Assembly: GCA_002304935.1 (NCBI GenBank)
Contig: DBPS01000025.1
Location: 82,946-99,067 of the forward strand
DNA from: Candidatus Humimicrobium oleiphilum
GTDB lineage: Bacteria > Actinomycetota > Humimicrobiia > Humimicrobiales > Humimicrobiaceae
Direction: 5' to 3'
Length of the DNA stretch: 16,122 nucleotides
Under the pieces are notes generated by a model that saw only the letters and a program-made list of their open reading frames with translations, did not search any database and had not been told where the DNA came from. Below are positions 7,006 to 14,473 of this stretch, piece by piece (within the stretch, counting starts at the first letter, position 1; each line of letters begins with the position of its first letter). The position numbers were made by a program, and so were the translations under genes.

Positions 7006-8160
7006 TTATTTTTTGTTTCTTGTACTTTTCTGATAAAAATTTATCAATTCTTTAGTGGTATTATATAGAAGTTCATCTGCCTTCTCTATTGCATCGCTTA
7101 AATCCATCGGTTTGTTGATAATTGAAAAATTCCCTGCAAAGAGCTCACTGTTTTCCCGCGACATATTTTTTCTGTCAGACAAAACAGAACCATTTATTGT
7201 TATGACTGGTATGCTGTATTTTTTTGCAAGACTTGCGACTCCAAAAGCACTTTTCCCGAAAAAAGTCTGCCTGTCAAATGCGCCCTCTCCAGTAATAACA
7301 AGGTCTGTTCCTTTTATTTTTTCTTCCAGACCTGTTACATCCATAACTATATTTACCCCTATCCTTAATTTTGCATTAAGGAAAGCAACCATACCGCCTC
7401 CCAGACCTCCGGAAGCACCCGCCCCTTTAAGGTCTCTTATATTTTTTCCCAGGCCATCCTTTATGACTTTGGCAAAATTAATCAGTCCACGGTTAAGTTC
7501 TCTAATCATTTTTGAATCAGCCCCTTTCTGAGCTGCATAGACATAGGCTGCCCCGTTTTTTCCTGTCAGAGGATTTTCCACATCACATGCACACTCAAAC
7601 ACAACATCCGATGCCTTCTTATATAATCCCGATATATCTATTTTTTTTATTCTAAGAAGCTGTTTTCCTCCAAAACCAAGCAAATTTCCATCTTCGTCGT
7701 AGAACCTGATGCCCAGTGCCTGAGCCATCCCCATTCCGCCGTCATTTGTTGCACTTCCACCTATACCGAGAATTATTTTTTTTGCATTATTTTCAATTGC
7801 TTTTTTAATCAGCTGCCCGGTCCCGTAAGTAGTTGTCTCCATGGGATTTCTTTTTTCGAAAGGAATCATCCAGAGTCCGGATGCAGCAGCCATTTCAATC
7901 ACAGCTATATTACTTTTAAGCATCCCGAATCTGGTTTCAATATCTTCACCAAGAGGATTTTTTACGACAGCTTTGATATATCTGCCACCAAGACTTTCAA
8001 CCAATGTTTCAAGAGTACCCTCTCCCCCGTCTGCCATCGGATTTAATTCAGTAATGACTGATTCATCCAGATCTTTTATTGCCCCTGCTATTATATTACA
8101 GACCTGGTTGGCGTTCAGACTACCTTTATACTTGTCACATGCAATCAGTATTTTAAGCAT
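7006..8160 (-). CDS. Glycerate kinase (type I, GlxK/GarK family)
   Basis: The product phosphorylates D-glycerate with ATP; characterised members of this family (E. coli GarK and GlxK) make 2-phosphoglycerate, feeding glycerate into lower glycolysis. The 384-residue length is standard. Motifs include ACDKYKGSL (8-16), NPMADGGEGT, GIGGSATNDGGMGMAQALG and LVITGEGAFDRQT, which together form the nucleotide- and substrate-binding cleft. The ATG at 8160-8158 is the only good choice: an in-frame TAA lies four codons upstream, and the start matches the family beginning. There is no Shine-Dalgarno sequence in the 28 nt after mtnP, which is unusual for this window and may mean low or coupled translation. 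Neighbours are mtnP upstream and purC downstream; no glyoxylate or sugar-acid genes are nearby to indicate the glycerate source. Confidence 0.93.
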   Translation of the reverse strand: MLKILIACDKYKGSLNANQVCNIIAGAIKDLDESVITELNPMADGGEGTLETLVESLGGRYIKAVVKNPLGEDIETRFGMLKSNIAVIEMAAASGLWMIPFEKRNPMETTTYGTGQLIKKAIENNAKKIILGIGGSATNDGGMGMAQALGIRFYDEDGNLLGFGGKQLLRIKKIDISGLYKKASDVVFECACDVENPLTGKNGAAYVYAAQKGADSKMIRELNRGLINFAKVIKDGLGKNIRDLKGAGASGGLGGGMVAFLNAKLRIGVNIVMDVTGLEEKIKGTDLVITGEGAFDRQTFFGKSAFGVASLAKKYSIPVITINGSVLSDRKNMSRENSELFAGNFSIINKPMDLSDAIEKADELLYNTTKELINFYQKSTRNKK

Positions 8161-8188
8161 TAAGTATATTTAATTAAATAATTTGATT

Positions 8189-8998
8189 TTAACCTATTGT
8201 TGCCATCTCCAAAGCTGAAGAACAAATACAATTTCTGCTTTTGCTTACTTTGGGGATAGCTTTAAACAATAATTTACGAAGCTTGTCATTATTATCGTTA
8301 AAAACTTTTATAACTTCTTCATAAGTAACAGGTTTTATTTCAGGATTTCCTTCAAGGCCGGCATCATAATCAGTAATAAGAGAGATATTGACATAACAGA
8401 TTTCCATTTCCCTTGCCAGATAACATTCGGGATACTGTGTCATATTAATGACTTCCCAGCCCTGGGAGGAAAACCATCTGCTCTCTGACTTTGTTGAAAA
8501 TCTAGGTCCCTGAACTATGACAATTGTTCCTTTTTCATGATATGGGATTTTGATTTCAGAAGCACTCTGGATTACTATTTCCCTTAAGTCCGGACAATAA
8601 GGATGGGCAGATGACACATGCCTGGTAACAGGACCATCATAAAAAGTATCTTTTCTTGAATTTGTCCTGTCTACAAACTGGTCGCAGATTACAAAATCTC
8701 CCGGTTTTATATTCGGCTGCAGGCTGCCCGCAGAACAGGGCCCGAACAATCTTTTTACGCCTATCTTTTTCATTGCATAGACATTGGCTCTGTAATTAAC
8801 CATATGAGGAGGAAATGAATGGTTTCTTCCATGTCTGGGAAGAAAAGCGACATTTATTCCTTCATATTCACCAATGATTATTTTATCTGAAGGAGAGCCA
8901 TAAGGTGTTTCAACATAGAATTCATCCTTGATATCAAGGAATGAATAGAAACCTGAACCTCCGAATACGCCTATTTCAACATTTGGTAATTTTTTCAT
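8189..8998 (-). CDS. mtnP: S-methyl-5'-thioadenosine phosphorylase (MTAP family)
   Basis: This enzyme cleaves 5'-methylthioadenosine with phosphate to adenine and 5-methylthioribose-1-phosphate, clearing the by-product of polyamine synthesis and other SAM-dependent reactions. The 269 residues carry GGSGFY (13-18), PRHGRNH (54-60), NYRAN (68-72), GPCSAGS (86-92), DRTNSRKDTFYDG, NMTQYPE (185-191) and TDYDAG (209-214). The paired aspartates at 210 and 212 fit adenine-nucleoside specificity, whereas 6-oxopurine phosphorylases carry an asparagine there. An unusual Cys-Ile-Cys (257-259) sits in the tail beyond the core fold; mycobacterial relatives, as I recall, also have a cysteine pair there. The ATG at 8998-8996 follows AAAGGA. 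It leads the mtnP-glycerate kinase-purC run and has a good candidate promoter. Other methionine-salvage genes are absent locally. A broader purine phosphorylase activity remains possible. Confidence 0.88.
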   Translation of the reverse strand: MKKLPNVEIGVFGGSGFYSFLDIKDEFYVETPYGSPSDKIIIGEYEGINVAFLPRHGRNHSFPPHMVNYRANVYAMKKIGVKRLFGPCSAGSLQPNIKPGDFVICDQFVDRTNSRKDTFYDGPVTRHVSSAHPYCPDLREIVIQSASEIKIPYHEKGTIVIVQGPRFSTKSESRWFSSQGWEVINMTQYPECYLAREMEICYVNISLITDYDAGLEGNPEIKPVTYEEVIKVFNDNNDKLRKLLFKAIPKVSKSRNCICSSALEMATIG

Positions 8999-9075
8999 TT
9001 TGGTCCTTTCATAAATTATTTAATTTAAAATGGTCAGCCAGACTTATTGAAAAATCCAAACTTTCAGTGAATGAT

Positions 9076-9104
9076 ATCATATAAATTTCAGTTATTTTTT
9101 ACAA
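9076..9104 (-). promoter_or_regulatory. Candidate promoter for the mtnP-glycerate kinase-purC run, with overlapping palindrome
   Basis: On the minus strand, TTGTAA (9104-9099) and TATGAT (9081-9076) are 17 nt apart, matching the consensus at 4 of 6 and 5 of 6. Transcription would begin near 9069, giving a leader of about 70 nt. A perfect 10-bp palindrome, ATGATATCAT (9071-9080), covers the -10 box and could be an operator half or simply chance in AT-rich DNA. No riboswitch is recognised in the leader. Confidence 0.5.
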
Positions 9105-9176
9105 ACCCAATTTTAACAGGAAGTCTGATTATGCCTGATATTTTATATATATAATTATTTTTTTATTTTCTGATAA

Positions 9177-9182
9177 TATAAT
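9177..9182 (+). promoter_or_regulatory. Possible -10 box for yjbQ-rarA
   Basis: A perfect TATAAT lies 31 nt before the yjbQ start codon, preceded by TGATAA. No recognisable -35 box exists at 16-18 nt; that region is a run of T and A. Its position suits a short leader, but the whole stretch from about 9140 is so AT-rich that this call is tentative. Confidence 0.3.
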
Positions 9183-9212
9183 AATAAATAAGATAAATTA
9201 AAAAAGGAAAAT

Positions 9213-9620
9213 ATGGAGATTATTAATATAAAGAGTGTTCAAAGAGTTGAATTTATAGATATTACAGGAGAGATAGAGAAGATAATATATAGCTCTGGAG
9301 CTTTAAACGGTCTGGTATGTCTGTTTGTCCCTCATACCACAGCTGCCCTGACTTTAAATGAAAACGCAGATCCTTCTGTTAAAAATGACATTAAAAACAA
9401 GTTGGAAAGTATGATACCCAGAAATGACAATTATGCACATAGTGAAGGAAATTCTGATTCACATCTGAAGGCAAGTATTTTCGGGCCAAGCCTTACTCTG
9501 ATTATCTCCAAAGGCAGCCTTGTTCTGGGAACATGGCAGGGAATATATTTTTGTGAGTTTGACGGACCCCGTAACAGAAAATTATACATCAGGATAATAA
9601 AAGACAATGACTCTGTTTGA
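9213..9620 (+). CDS. YjbQ-family protein (UPF0047, secondary thiamine-phosphate synthase family)
   Basis: This is a small, very widely conserved protein. E. coli YjbQ has weak thiamine-phosphate synthase activity, but the true role of the family is unresolved. The 135 residues contain the two signatures that build its metal/substrate pocket: PHTTAALTLNENADP (40-54) and HSEGNSDSHLKAS (76-88), with conserved histidines at 41, 76 and 84. A GTWQGIYFCEFDGPR segment (106-120) near the end is also typical. The ATG follows AAAAAAGGAAAAT. The gene overlaps rarA by 14 nt in a different frame, so the two are co-transcribed and probably coupled. No thiamine genes or thiamine riboswitch are nearby, so I would not infer thiamine metabolism here. 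Confidence 0.92.
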   Translation: MEIINIKSVQRVEFIDITGEIEKIIYSSGALNGLVCLFVPHTTAALTLNENADPSVKNDIKNKLESMIPRNDNYAHSEGNSDSHLKASIFGPSLTLIISKGSLVLGTWQGIYFCEFDGPRNRKLYIRIIKDNDSV

Positions 9621-10950
9621 TAATATAAATAAAGAAACAGCAAAAAATTCAAAATATGCACCGCTTGCAGACAGAATCAGGCCGGAAAGCCTTAATGATT
9701 TTGTCGGTCAGGAGCATCTTTTCGGAAAAGACAAGGTGCTCAGAAAAATAATTGAAAATGACAATTTGAGCTCAATGATATTCTGGGGACCTCCAGGCAG
9801 CGGCAAAACTACTGCTGCAAATATCATTAAGGAAAAAACCAAAAACAAATTCCTTTCATTTTCAGCAGTTACCTCAGGAATAAAACAGATAAAAGAAATA
9901 ATGGACATCGCTGCCCGGGAAATAGAAATAACCGGTTTTAAAACAATTTTGTTTATTGATGAAATACACAGATTCAATAAAGCACAGCAGGATGCATTTC
10001 TGCCGTTTGTGGAAAAAGGAATTATAATATTATTAGGGGCTACAACCGAAAATCCTTCATTCGAAATAAATTCTGCGCTTCTCTCAAGATGCAAGGTATT
10101 TGTATTTAACAGGCTTACAGATGAAAATATAAGTTTTCTTATTAAAAACGCTGTCAGTGACAAAATAAGAGGTTTTGGTGAGCTCGATATAAAAATTGAT
10201 GATAATACCATTAGCTTCATTTCCAGGTTCGCTGATGGTGATGCCAGGATTGCATATAACATTCTCGAACTTTCGGTACAGATGACAACAGGTATGGATA
10301 AAAAGAATATTGATATAAAAATACCTGATATTGAAAGAATAATCCAGAAAAAGATGCTTCTGTATGATAAAAACGGAGAAGAACATTATAACCTCATATC
10401 TGCATTGCACAAAAGTATGAGAGGAAGCGATCCTGATGCAGCTGCATACTGGACTATAAGGATGATTGAATCAGGGGAAGACCAGCTTTACATTATAAGA
10501 AGGATAATAAGGTTTGCGACTGAGGATATAGGTCTTGCCGATACTAATGCCTTAACTGTTTCTCTTGCAGCAAAGGAAACTTTCCAGTTCATAGGTCCGC
10601 CCGAAGGTAATCTTGCAATAGTAGAAGCAGCAATATACTGTGCCATGGCTCCCAAAAGCAACTCACTTTATATGACATATAATAATATAATGAAGGATAT
10701 TGACAGATATCTTTCTCTTCCTGTTCCACTGCATATCAGAAATGCACCCACAAAGCTTATGAAAGAGACGGGTTATGGAAAAGGATATGCTTACCCGCAT
10801 GATTTTAAAGATGCAATAGTCAGCCAGTCATATCTTCCTGAGGAAATCATGAACAGGCAGTTTTATTTTCCCACTGAGAGAGGATTTGAAAAAATTCTGA
10901 AGGAACGATTAAACAAAATAAAAGAATATAAGAAAAAGCTTGGCAAATAA
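9607..10950 (+). CDS. rarA: Replication-associated recombination protein RarA (MgsA) AAA+ ATPase
   Basis: This clamp-loader-like AAA+ ATPase acts at stalled replication forks, where it interacts with single-stranded-DNA binding protein and helps fork restart and recombination; it is the bacterial relative of WRNIP1/Mgs1. The 447-residue protein has Walker A GPPGSGKTT (61-69), Walker B ILFIDEIH (113-120), sensor 1 GATTENPS (143-150) and an arginine-finger segment SALLSRC (155-161). The C-terminal tetramerisation region carries DPDAAAYW and GPPEGN. The N-terminal PLADRIRPESLNDFVGQEHL (19-38) is the usual family opening. The ATG at 9607 lies inside yjbQ, with an AGGA about 12 nt upstream. It is intact, and the end is convergent with asd with no obvious intrinsic terminator between them. 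Confidence 0.96.
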   Translation: MTLFDNINKETAKNSKYAPLADRIRPESLNDFVGQEHLFGKDKVLRKIIENDNLSSMIFWGPPGSGKTTAANIIKEKTKNKFLSFSAVTSGIKQIKEIMDIAAREIEITGFKTILFIDEIHRFNKAQQDAFLPFVEKGIIILLGATTENPSFEINSALLSRCKVFVFNRLTDENISFLIKNAVSDKIRGFGELDIKIDDNTISFISRFADGDARIAYNILELSVQMTTGMDKKNIDIKIPDIERIIQKKMLLYDKNGEEHYNLISALHKSMRGSDPDAAAYWTIRMIESGEDQLYIIRRIIRFATEDIGLADTNALTVSLAAKETFQFIGPPEGNLAIVEAAIYCAMAPKSNSLYMTYNNIMKDIDRYLSLPVPLHIRNAPTKLMKETGYGKGYAYPHDFKDAIVSQSYLPEEIMNRQFYFPTERGFEKILKERLNKIKEYKKKLGK

Positions 10951-10987
10951 ATCAAAACTAAAACTGACTTTATTTAAATCATGTCTG

Positions 10988-11048
10988 GACCAGATTATAC
11001 GTCCCCAAAATTCAGATTAGACCAGATTATACGTCCCCAAAAGTTCAG
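10988..11048. repeat. Two-copy tandem direct repeat spanning the asd stop codon
   Basis: The copies at 10988-11015 (28 nt) and 11020-11048 (29 nt) are identical except for one extra G at 11043; a four-base ATTA separates them and the period is 32 nt. On the minus strand both contain the core TTTTGGGGACGTATAATC. The second copy encodes asd residues 331-339 and the first lies just beyond the stop codon. This is either a local duplication of the asd end or two copies of a small dispersed repeat that has supplied the asd C-terminus. Confidence 0.85.
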
Positions 11049-12036
11049 CAATCTGTATTGTATTTAATGCAGCCCCTTTTCTCAGCTGGTCACCAACGAC
11101 CCACATGCATATGCCATTGGAGCATGAAATATCTTCCCTTATTCTTCCTACAAAAACATTGTCCCTGCCTGAAGAGTCAAGCGTTGTTGGATATATTTTA
11201 TTTTTAAAATCATCTTTTAATGTAATTCCTGGAGCATTTTTAAAAACTTCCATGCATTCAGCGACCGTAAGTTTTCTTTCGGTTTCAATATTTATAGATT
11301 CCGAATGGGATGTAAGGACTGGGACTCTAACAGTTGTAGCTGAAATCATGATGTTACCGTCCCCCATTATTTTTCTTGTCTCATTTGTCATTTTCATTTC
11401 TTCTTTTGTGTAGCCGTTATCCATAAAAACATCTATATGGGGTATGACATTATATGCTATTCTCTGGGGAAAGATTTCATTTACTATTTCACTGTCTCTT
11501 TTATTAATAATTTTTTCAATCTGCTGCTGTAGCTCTATTATCCCTTTGGCTCCTGCTCCTGATACAGCCTGGTATGTGCTTACAACCACTCTTTTTATCT
11601 TTGAAAGATCATAAATAGGTTTTAAGGCAACAACCATTATTATGGTGGAACAATTGGGATTTGCTATAATGCCTTTATGCAACTTTACATCATCAGGATT
11701 TACTTCTGGAACTACAAGAGGAACGTTCTCATCCATTCTGAAAGCGCTGCTGTTATCTACGACTATTGCCCCGCTTTCAACTGCATAAGGAGCAAATTCA
11801 GTCGATCTTGAAGCACCAGCTGAAAACAAAGCAATGTCTATGTTCTTAAAAGAATCCTTTTTTAATTCTTTTACTTCCAGTTCCTCGCCCATAAATCTGA
11901 TTCTCTTACCAGCCGACCTTGAAGAAGCCAGAGGAACAAGATTTTTAACAGGCAGTTTTCTTTCTTCGAGAATAGACAGGAAAACATTGCCCACAGCTCC
12001 TGTAACACCTGCAATAGCTATATTATATTCTTTCAA
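11017..12036 (-). CDS. asd: Aspartate-semialdehyde dehydrogenase
   Basis: The product reduces L-aspartyl-4-phosphate with NADPH to aspartate semialdehyde, the branch point to lysine, diaminopimelate, threonine and methionine. The 339-residue protein has the nucleotide-binding GVTGAVGN (10-17), the catalytic cysteine in NPNCST (Cys129), a substrate arginine in RVPV (237-240) and the general-base histidine in TSHSE (His244). RKGAALNTIQIAELL lies near the end, as in the family. The start is TTG at 12036-12034, with a strong AGGAGG six bases upstream; it aligns with the family's beginning. It follows lysC by 18 nt, so the first two pathway steps form one operon. The last nine codons (331-339) fall in a tandem repeat, so the GTYNLV tail may be atypical for the family. 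Confidence 0.96.
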   Translation of the reverse strand: MKEYNIAIAGVTGAVGNVFLSILEERKLPVKNLVPLASSRSAGKRIRFMGEELEVKELKKDSFKNIDIALFSAGASRSTEFAPYAVESGAIVVDNSSAFRMDENVPLVVPEVNPDDVKLHKGIIANPNCSTIIMVVALKPIYDLSKIKRVVVSTYQAVSGAGAKGIIELQQQIEKIINKRDSEIVNEIFPQRIAYNVIPHIDVFMDNGYTKEEMKMTNETRKIMGDGNIMISATTVRVPVLTSHSESINIETERKLTVAECMEVFKNAPGITLKDDFKNKIYPTTLDSSGRDNVFVGRIREDISCSNGICMWVVGDQLRKGAALNTIQIAELLGTYNLV

Positions 12037-12054
12037 AAAATCCTCCTGATATAT

Positions 12055-13290
12055 TTATTCTTTTTCCAGGGTAAAACACTCATGCAGCAATTTAACTGCT
12101 TCTTTCACTCTGTCTTTTCTTAGCACGCAGGAAATGATTATCGGTGATGTTGAAATCATTTCAATATTTATATTATTCTCACCAAGACATGAAAACATCT
12201 TGGAAGCAACTCCGGGGTGTGATTTCATTCCCGCACCCACTATTGATACTTTTGCTATATCGGTATCTATCTGAACAGATTCAATGCTAAATGTTGTTTT
12301 CATTTTTTCAATTACTTTCTTTGCTATATCAAGATCCTCATTTTTGATAGTCAGTGAAATAGCTGCTTTCCCTTTTTCACTGACATTCTGCACTATCATA
12401 TCAACATTGATATGTGCTGCTGCAAATTCACTGAACAGCCTGGCTGCAACACCAGGTTCATCAGGAATCCCAAAAACTGATATCTTCACCTGATTAGTAT
12501 CATATGAAACTCCGGAAACAACTGCCTGTTCCATTTTATCATTAAAACCTTCTGTATCCATAATCCAAGTCCCTTCATTATTATTAAAACTGGATCTTGC
12601 ATGAATTATAACTCCATGATTTTTAGCATATTCAACTGCTCTTAAATGTAGCACTTTGGCACCTGAAGATGCAAGCTCCAGCATTTCATCATATGACAAT
12701 TTATTTATTTTTCTGGCATCAGGTATTACATTGGGGTCAGCTGTAAATACACCATCAACATCAGAAAAAATCTCACAATATTTTGCATCAAGAGCAGCTG
12801 CAAGCGCAACCGCTGTTGTGTCTGAACCGCCTCTTCCAAGTGTAGTTATATCGCCCTTTTCAGTGATTCCCTGAAAGCCGGCAACTATTACTATATTCCC
12901 ATTGGAGAATTCACTTAATATTCTTTCTTTTCCCACATCAAGTATCTTTGCTTCAGAAAAAGTGTCATCAGTAAGAATACCCACCTGATACCCCGTAAGA
13001 GAAACTGCTTTTGATCCTTTTTCTATAATAGCCATCGCAACCAGGGAACTTGATACCTGCTCCCCTGTAGATAAAAGCATATCCATTTCTCTTCTGGAAG
13101 GCTTTTCAGAAATCTTTGCTGAAAGCTCTATTAAGTCATCAGTAGTATCCCCCATTGCAGAAACAGTAATGACAACATTTTTGCCTTCTTTATTTGCTTT
13201 AATTGCTCTGTCTGCCACATTATTTATTTTTTCAACAGTACCGACAGAAGTACCTCCGAATTTCATTACAACTATATTATTTTCATCCAT
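12055..13290 (-). CDS. lysC: Aspartate kinase with two ACT regulatory domains
   Basis: The product phosphorylates aspartate with ATP, the committed step of the aspartate amino-acid pathway. Of 411 residues, about 5-235 form the kinase fold with MKFGGTSVG (9-17), STGEQVS (74-80), GRGGSDTTA (152-160), SDVDGVFTADP (176-186) and a conserved LHLRAVEYA (214-222). Two ACT domains follow, at about 266-335 and 346-411. Monofunctional two-ACT enzymes of this length are usually feedback-inhibited by lysine, threonine or both; which applies here cannot be read from the sequence. The ATG at 13290-13288 is preceded by GGTGG. It heads lysC-asd. Met244 (12561) with GAAGGGA upstream is a possible internal start for a 168-residue regulatory subunit, as known in Bacillus subtilis and Corynebacterium. 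Confidence 0.96.
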   Translation of the reverse strand: MDENNIVVMKFGGTSVGTVEKINNVADRAIKANKEGKNVVITVSAMGDTTDDLIELSAKISEKPSRREMDMLLSTGEQVSSSLVAMAIIEKGSKAVSLTGYQVGILTDDTFSEAKILDVGKERILSEFSNGNIVIVAGFQGITEKGDITTLGRGGSDTTAVALAAALDAKYCEIFSDVDGVFTADPNVIPDARKINKLSYDEMLELASSGAKVLHLRAVEYAKNHGVIIHARSSFNNNEGTWIMDTEGFNDKMEQAVVSGVSYDTNQVKISVFGIPDEPGVAARLFSEFAAAHINVDMIVQNVSEKGKAAISLTIKNEDLDIAKKVIEKMKTTFSIESVQIDTDIAKVSIVGAGMKSHPGVASKMFSCLGENNINIEMISTSPIIISCVLRKDRVKEAVKLLHECFTLEKE

Positions 13291-13329
13291 AAACCACCAA
13301 TTAATGATTAAAAAATTAATTTTTTAGCA

Positions 13330-13357
13330 ATTATATAATAAAATCCGTTAACTGCAA
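13330..13357 (-). promoter_or_regulatory. Candidate promoter for lysC-asd
   Basis: On the minus strand a perfect TATAAT (13335-13330) is preceded by TTGCAG (13357-13352) at 16 nt. The leader would be only about 33 nt, too short for a lysine riboswitch or a standard attenuator. An 18-bp AT-only palindrome at 13309-13326 lies around the expected start of transcription. The -35 match is only 3 of 6, so confidence is moderate. Confidence 0.4.
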
Positions 13358-13376
13358 GCAGAGAAGTATTTACAGA

Positions 13377-13406
13377 TTCATAAAATAAACATAAAAATGT
13401 TATAAT
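13377..13406 (+). promoter_or_regulatory. Candidate promoter for the DHOD-like gene
   Basis: TTCATA (13377-13382) and a perfect TATAAT (13401-13406) are 18 nt apart. Transcription would begin near 13413, leaving a leader of about 44 nt that includes the AGGAGG ribosome site at 13447-13452. It is divergent from, and does not overlap, the lysC candidate promoter. Confidence 0.45.
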
Positions 13407-13456
13407 TAATAATGCTTTTTTATCTTTTTAATAATAAATAATAATCAGGAGGAGAA

Positions 13457-14473
13457 ATGCCGGATTTAAAAACTTCTTATATTGGAATTATCCTGAAAAA
13501 TCCATTAATTCTCGGCGCCTGCAATATAAGTGAAAATACAGATTCAGCCAAGATGCTTGAAGAAGATGGAATAGCAGCTATTGTTTTTAAATCATTATTC
13601 GAGGAACAGATAATACTTGAAAGAATTCAGTTAAGTGAATTCAGAGATGAATATGCAGAGAGACATGCCGAAATGATTTCAGTTTTTCCTTCCATCAGCC
13701 ATGGAGGACCCAGGGAGCATTTATTTAAATTAAAAAAATTGAGAAACGCAGTAAATATCCCTCTTTTAGCCAGTCTGAACTGCATAAACAAAAATACCTG
13801 GACAGATTATGCAAAACAACTTGAAGAAACCGGAGTCGATGGTCTGGAGCTTAATTTCTTTTCATCCCCTGCCGTGATGAATCAGGAGAAAACCACAGAT
13901 ATTGAAAAAATGCAGATTGATACTGTGGAATCTGTAATCTCATCGGTAAACATACCCGTAAGCATAAAAATGAATTATTTCTACACAGATATCGGCAGAA
14001 TCATATCTGAACTGACAGAAATCGGTGTCAAAGGCTTTGTTTTCTTTAATAAAGTTTTTACTCCTGAGATAAATATAGAAATTGAAGATTATTTTTATCC
14101 CATGGCTATTTCCTGCAAGTGTGAAAATAAAATACCTTTAAGATTTACAGGCATGCTTTCCTCAAAAATCGATGCAGATATTTGTTCAGGTACAGGAATT
14201 TTTGATGCAAAAGATGTTATTAGTATGTTGCTAAGCGGGGCATCCTGTACACAGATGGTTAGTTCTTTATACAAGAACAAGCTTAAAAATATCAGCAGTA
14301 TCCTTTCAGAGATAAACCAATGGATGGAAAAACATGGTTATGCGGGTATTGAAGATTTTAAAGGCAGGCTTTCAAAGAAAAATGTAAAAGATCCTTTTTT
14401 CCTTGAAAGAGAGCAGTACATAGATATCCTGAATAATAATGAAACCATAATAAAAAAAGAATATAAAATATAA
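13457..14473 (+). CDS. Dihydroorotate dehydrogenase-like flavoprotein (PyrD-related TIM barrel)
   Basis: This 338-residue protein belongs to a PyrD-related group that genome annotations call dihydroorotate dehydrogenase-like and that is often found beside pyruvate:ferredoxin oxidoreductase genes in anaerobes. It shows the FMN-binding TIM-barrel pattern: NPLILGACNIS (15-25), a FKSLFEEQI strand with Lys45, LLASLNC (103-109), ELNFFSSP (131-138), VSIKMN with Lys171, then GTGIFDAKDV (245-254) and SSLYKN (269-274). It has no iron-sulfur cluster motif and no additional domain. The strong AGGAGG at 13447-13452 fixes the ATG. No pyrimidine biosynthesis genes are nearby and the active-site region departs from true PyrD, so genuine dihydroorotate oxidation is doubtful. 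It lies 195 nt upstream of the pyruvate:ferredoxin oxidoreductase gene on the same strand. Confidence 0.8.
   Translation: MPDLKTSYIGIILKNPLILGACNISENTDSAKMLEEDGIAAIVFKSLFEEQIILERIQLSEFRDEYAERHAEMISVFPSISHGGPREHLFKLKKLRNAVNIPLLASLNCINKNTWTDYAKQLEETGVDGLELNFFSSPAVMNQEKTTDIEKMQIDTVESVISSVNIPVSIKMNYFYTDIGRIISELTEIGVKGFVFFNKVFTPEINIEIEDYFYPMAISCKCENKIPLRFTGMLSSKIDADICSGTGIFDAKDVISMLLSGASCTQMVSSLYKNKLKNISSILSEINQWMEKHGYAGIEDFKGRLSKKNVKDPFFLEREQYIDILNNNETIIKKEYKI

Noticed and set aside
7055..7531. Long plus-strand open frame (158 codons) opposite the glycerate kinase gene
   Set aside because: The minus strand encodes a complete conserved enzyme there; the plus frame has low-complexity proline/serine stretches and no family resemblance.
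9000..9075. Purine or SAM riboswitch in the leader of mtnP-glycerate kinase-purC
   Set aside because: The leader of about 70 nt lacks the paired helices and conserved junction bases of those classes; only AT-rich sequence is seen.
9213..9620. Thiamine biosynthesis locus
   Set aside because: Only the YjbQ-family protein suggests it; there are no thi genes and no thiamine riboswitch, and the family's activity on thiamine phosphate is weak.
9708..10262. Minus-strand open frame of 184 codons opposite rarA
   Set aside because: It covers the Walker A to sensor region of RarA, and its sequence is the antisense of conserved motifs, not an independent gene.
13291..13456. Lysine riboswitch upstream of lysC
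   Set aside because: The gap to the divergent gene is only 166 nt and the likely lysC leader about 33 nt, too short for this riboswitch; none of its conserved elements are visible.
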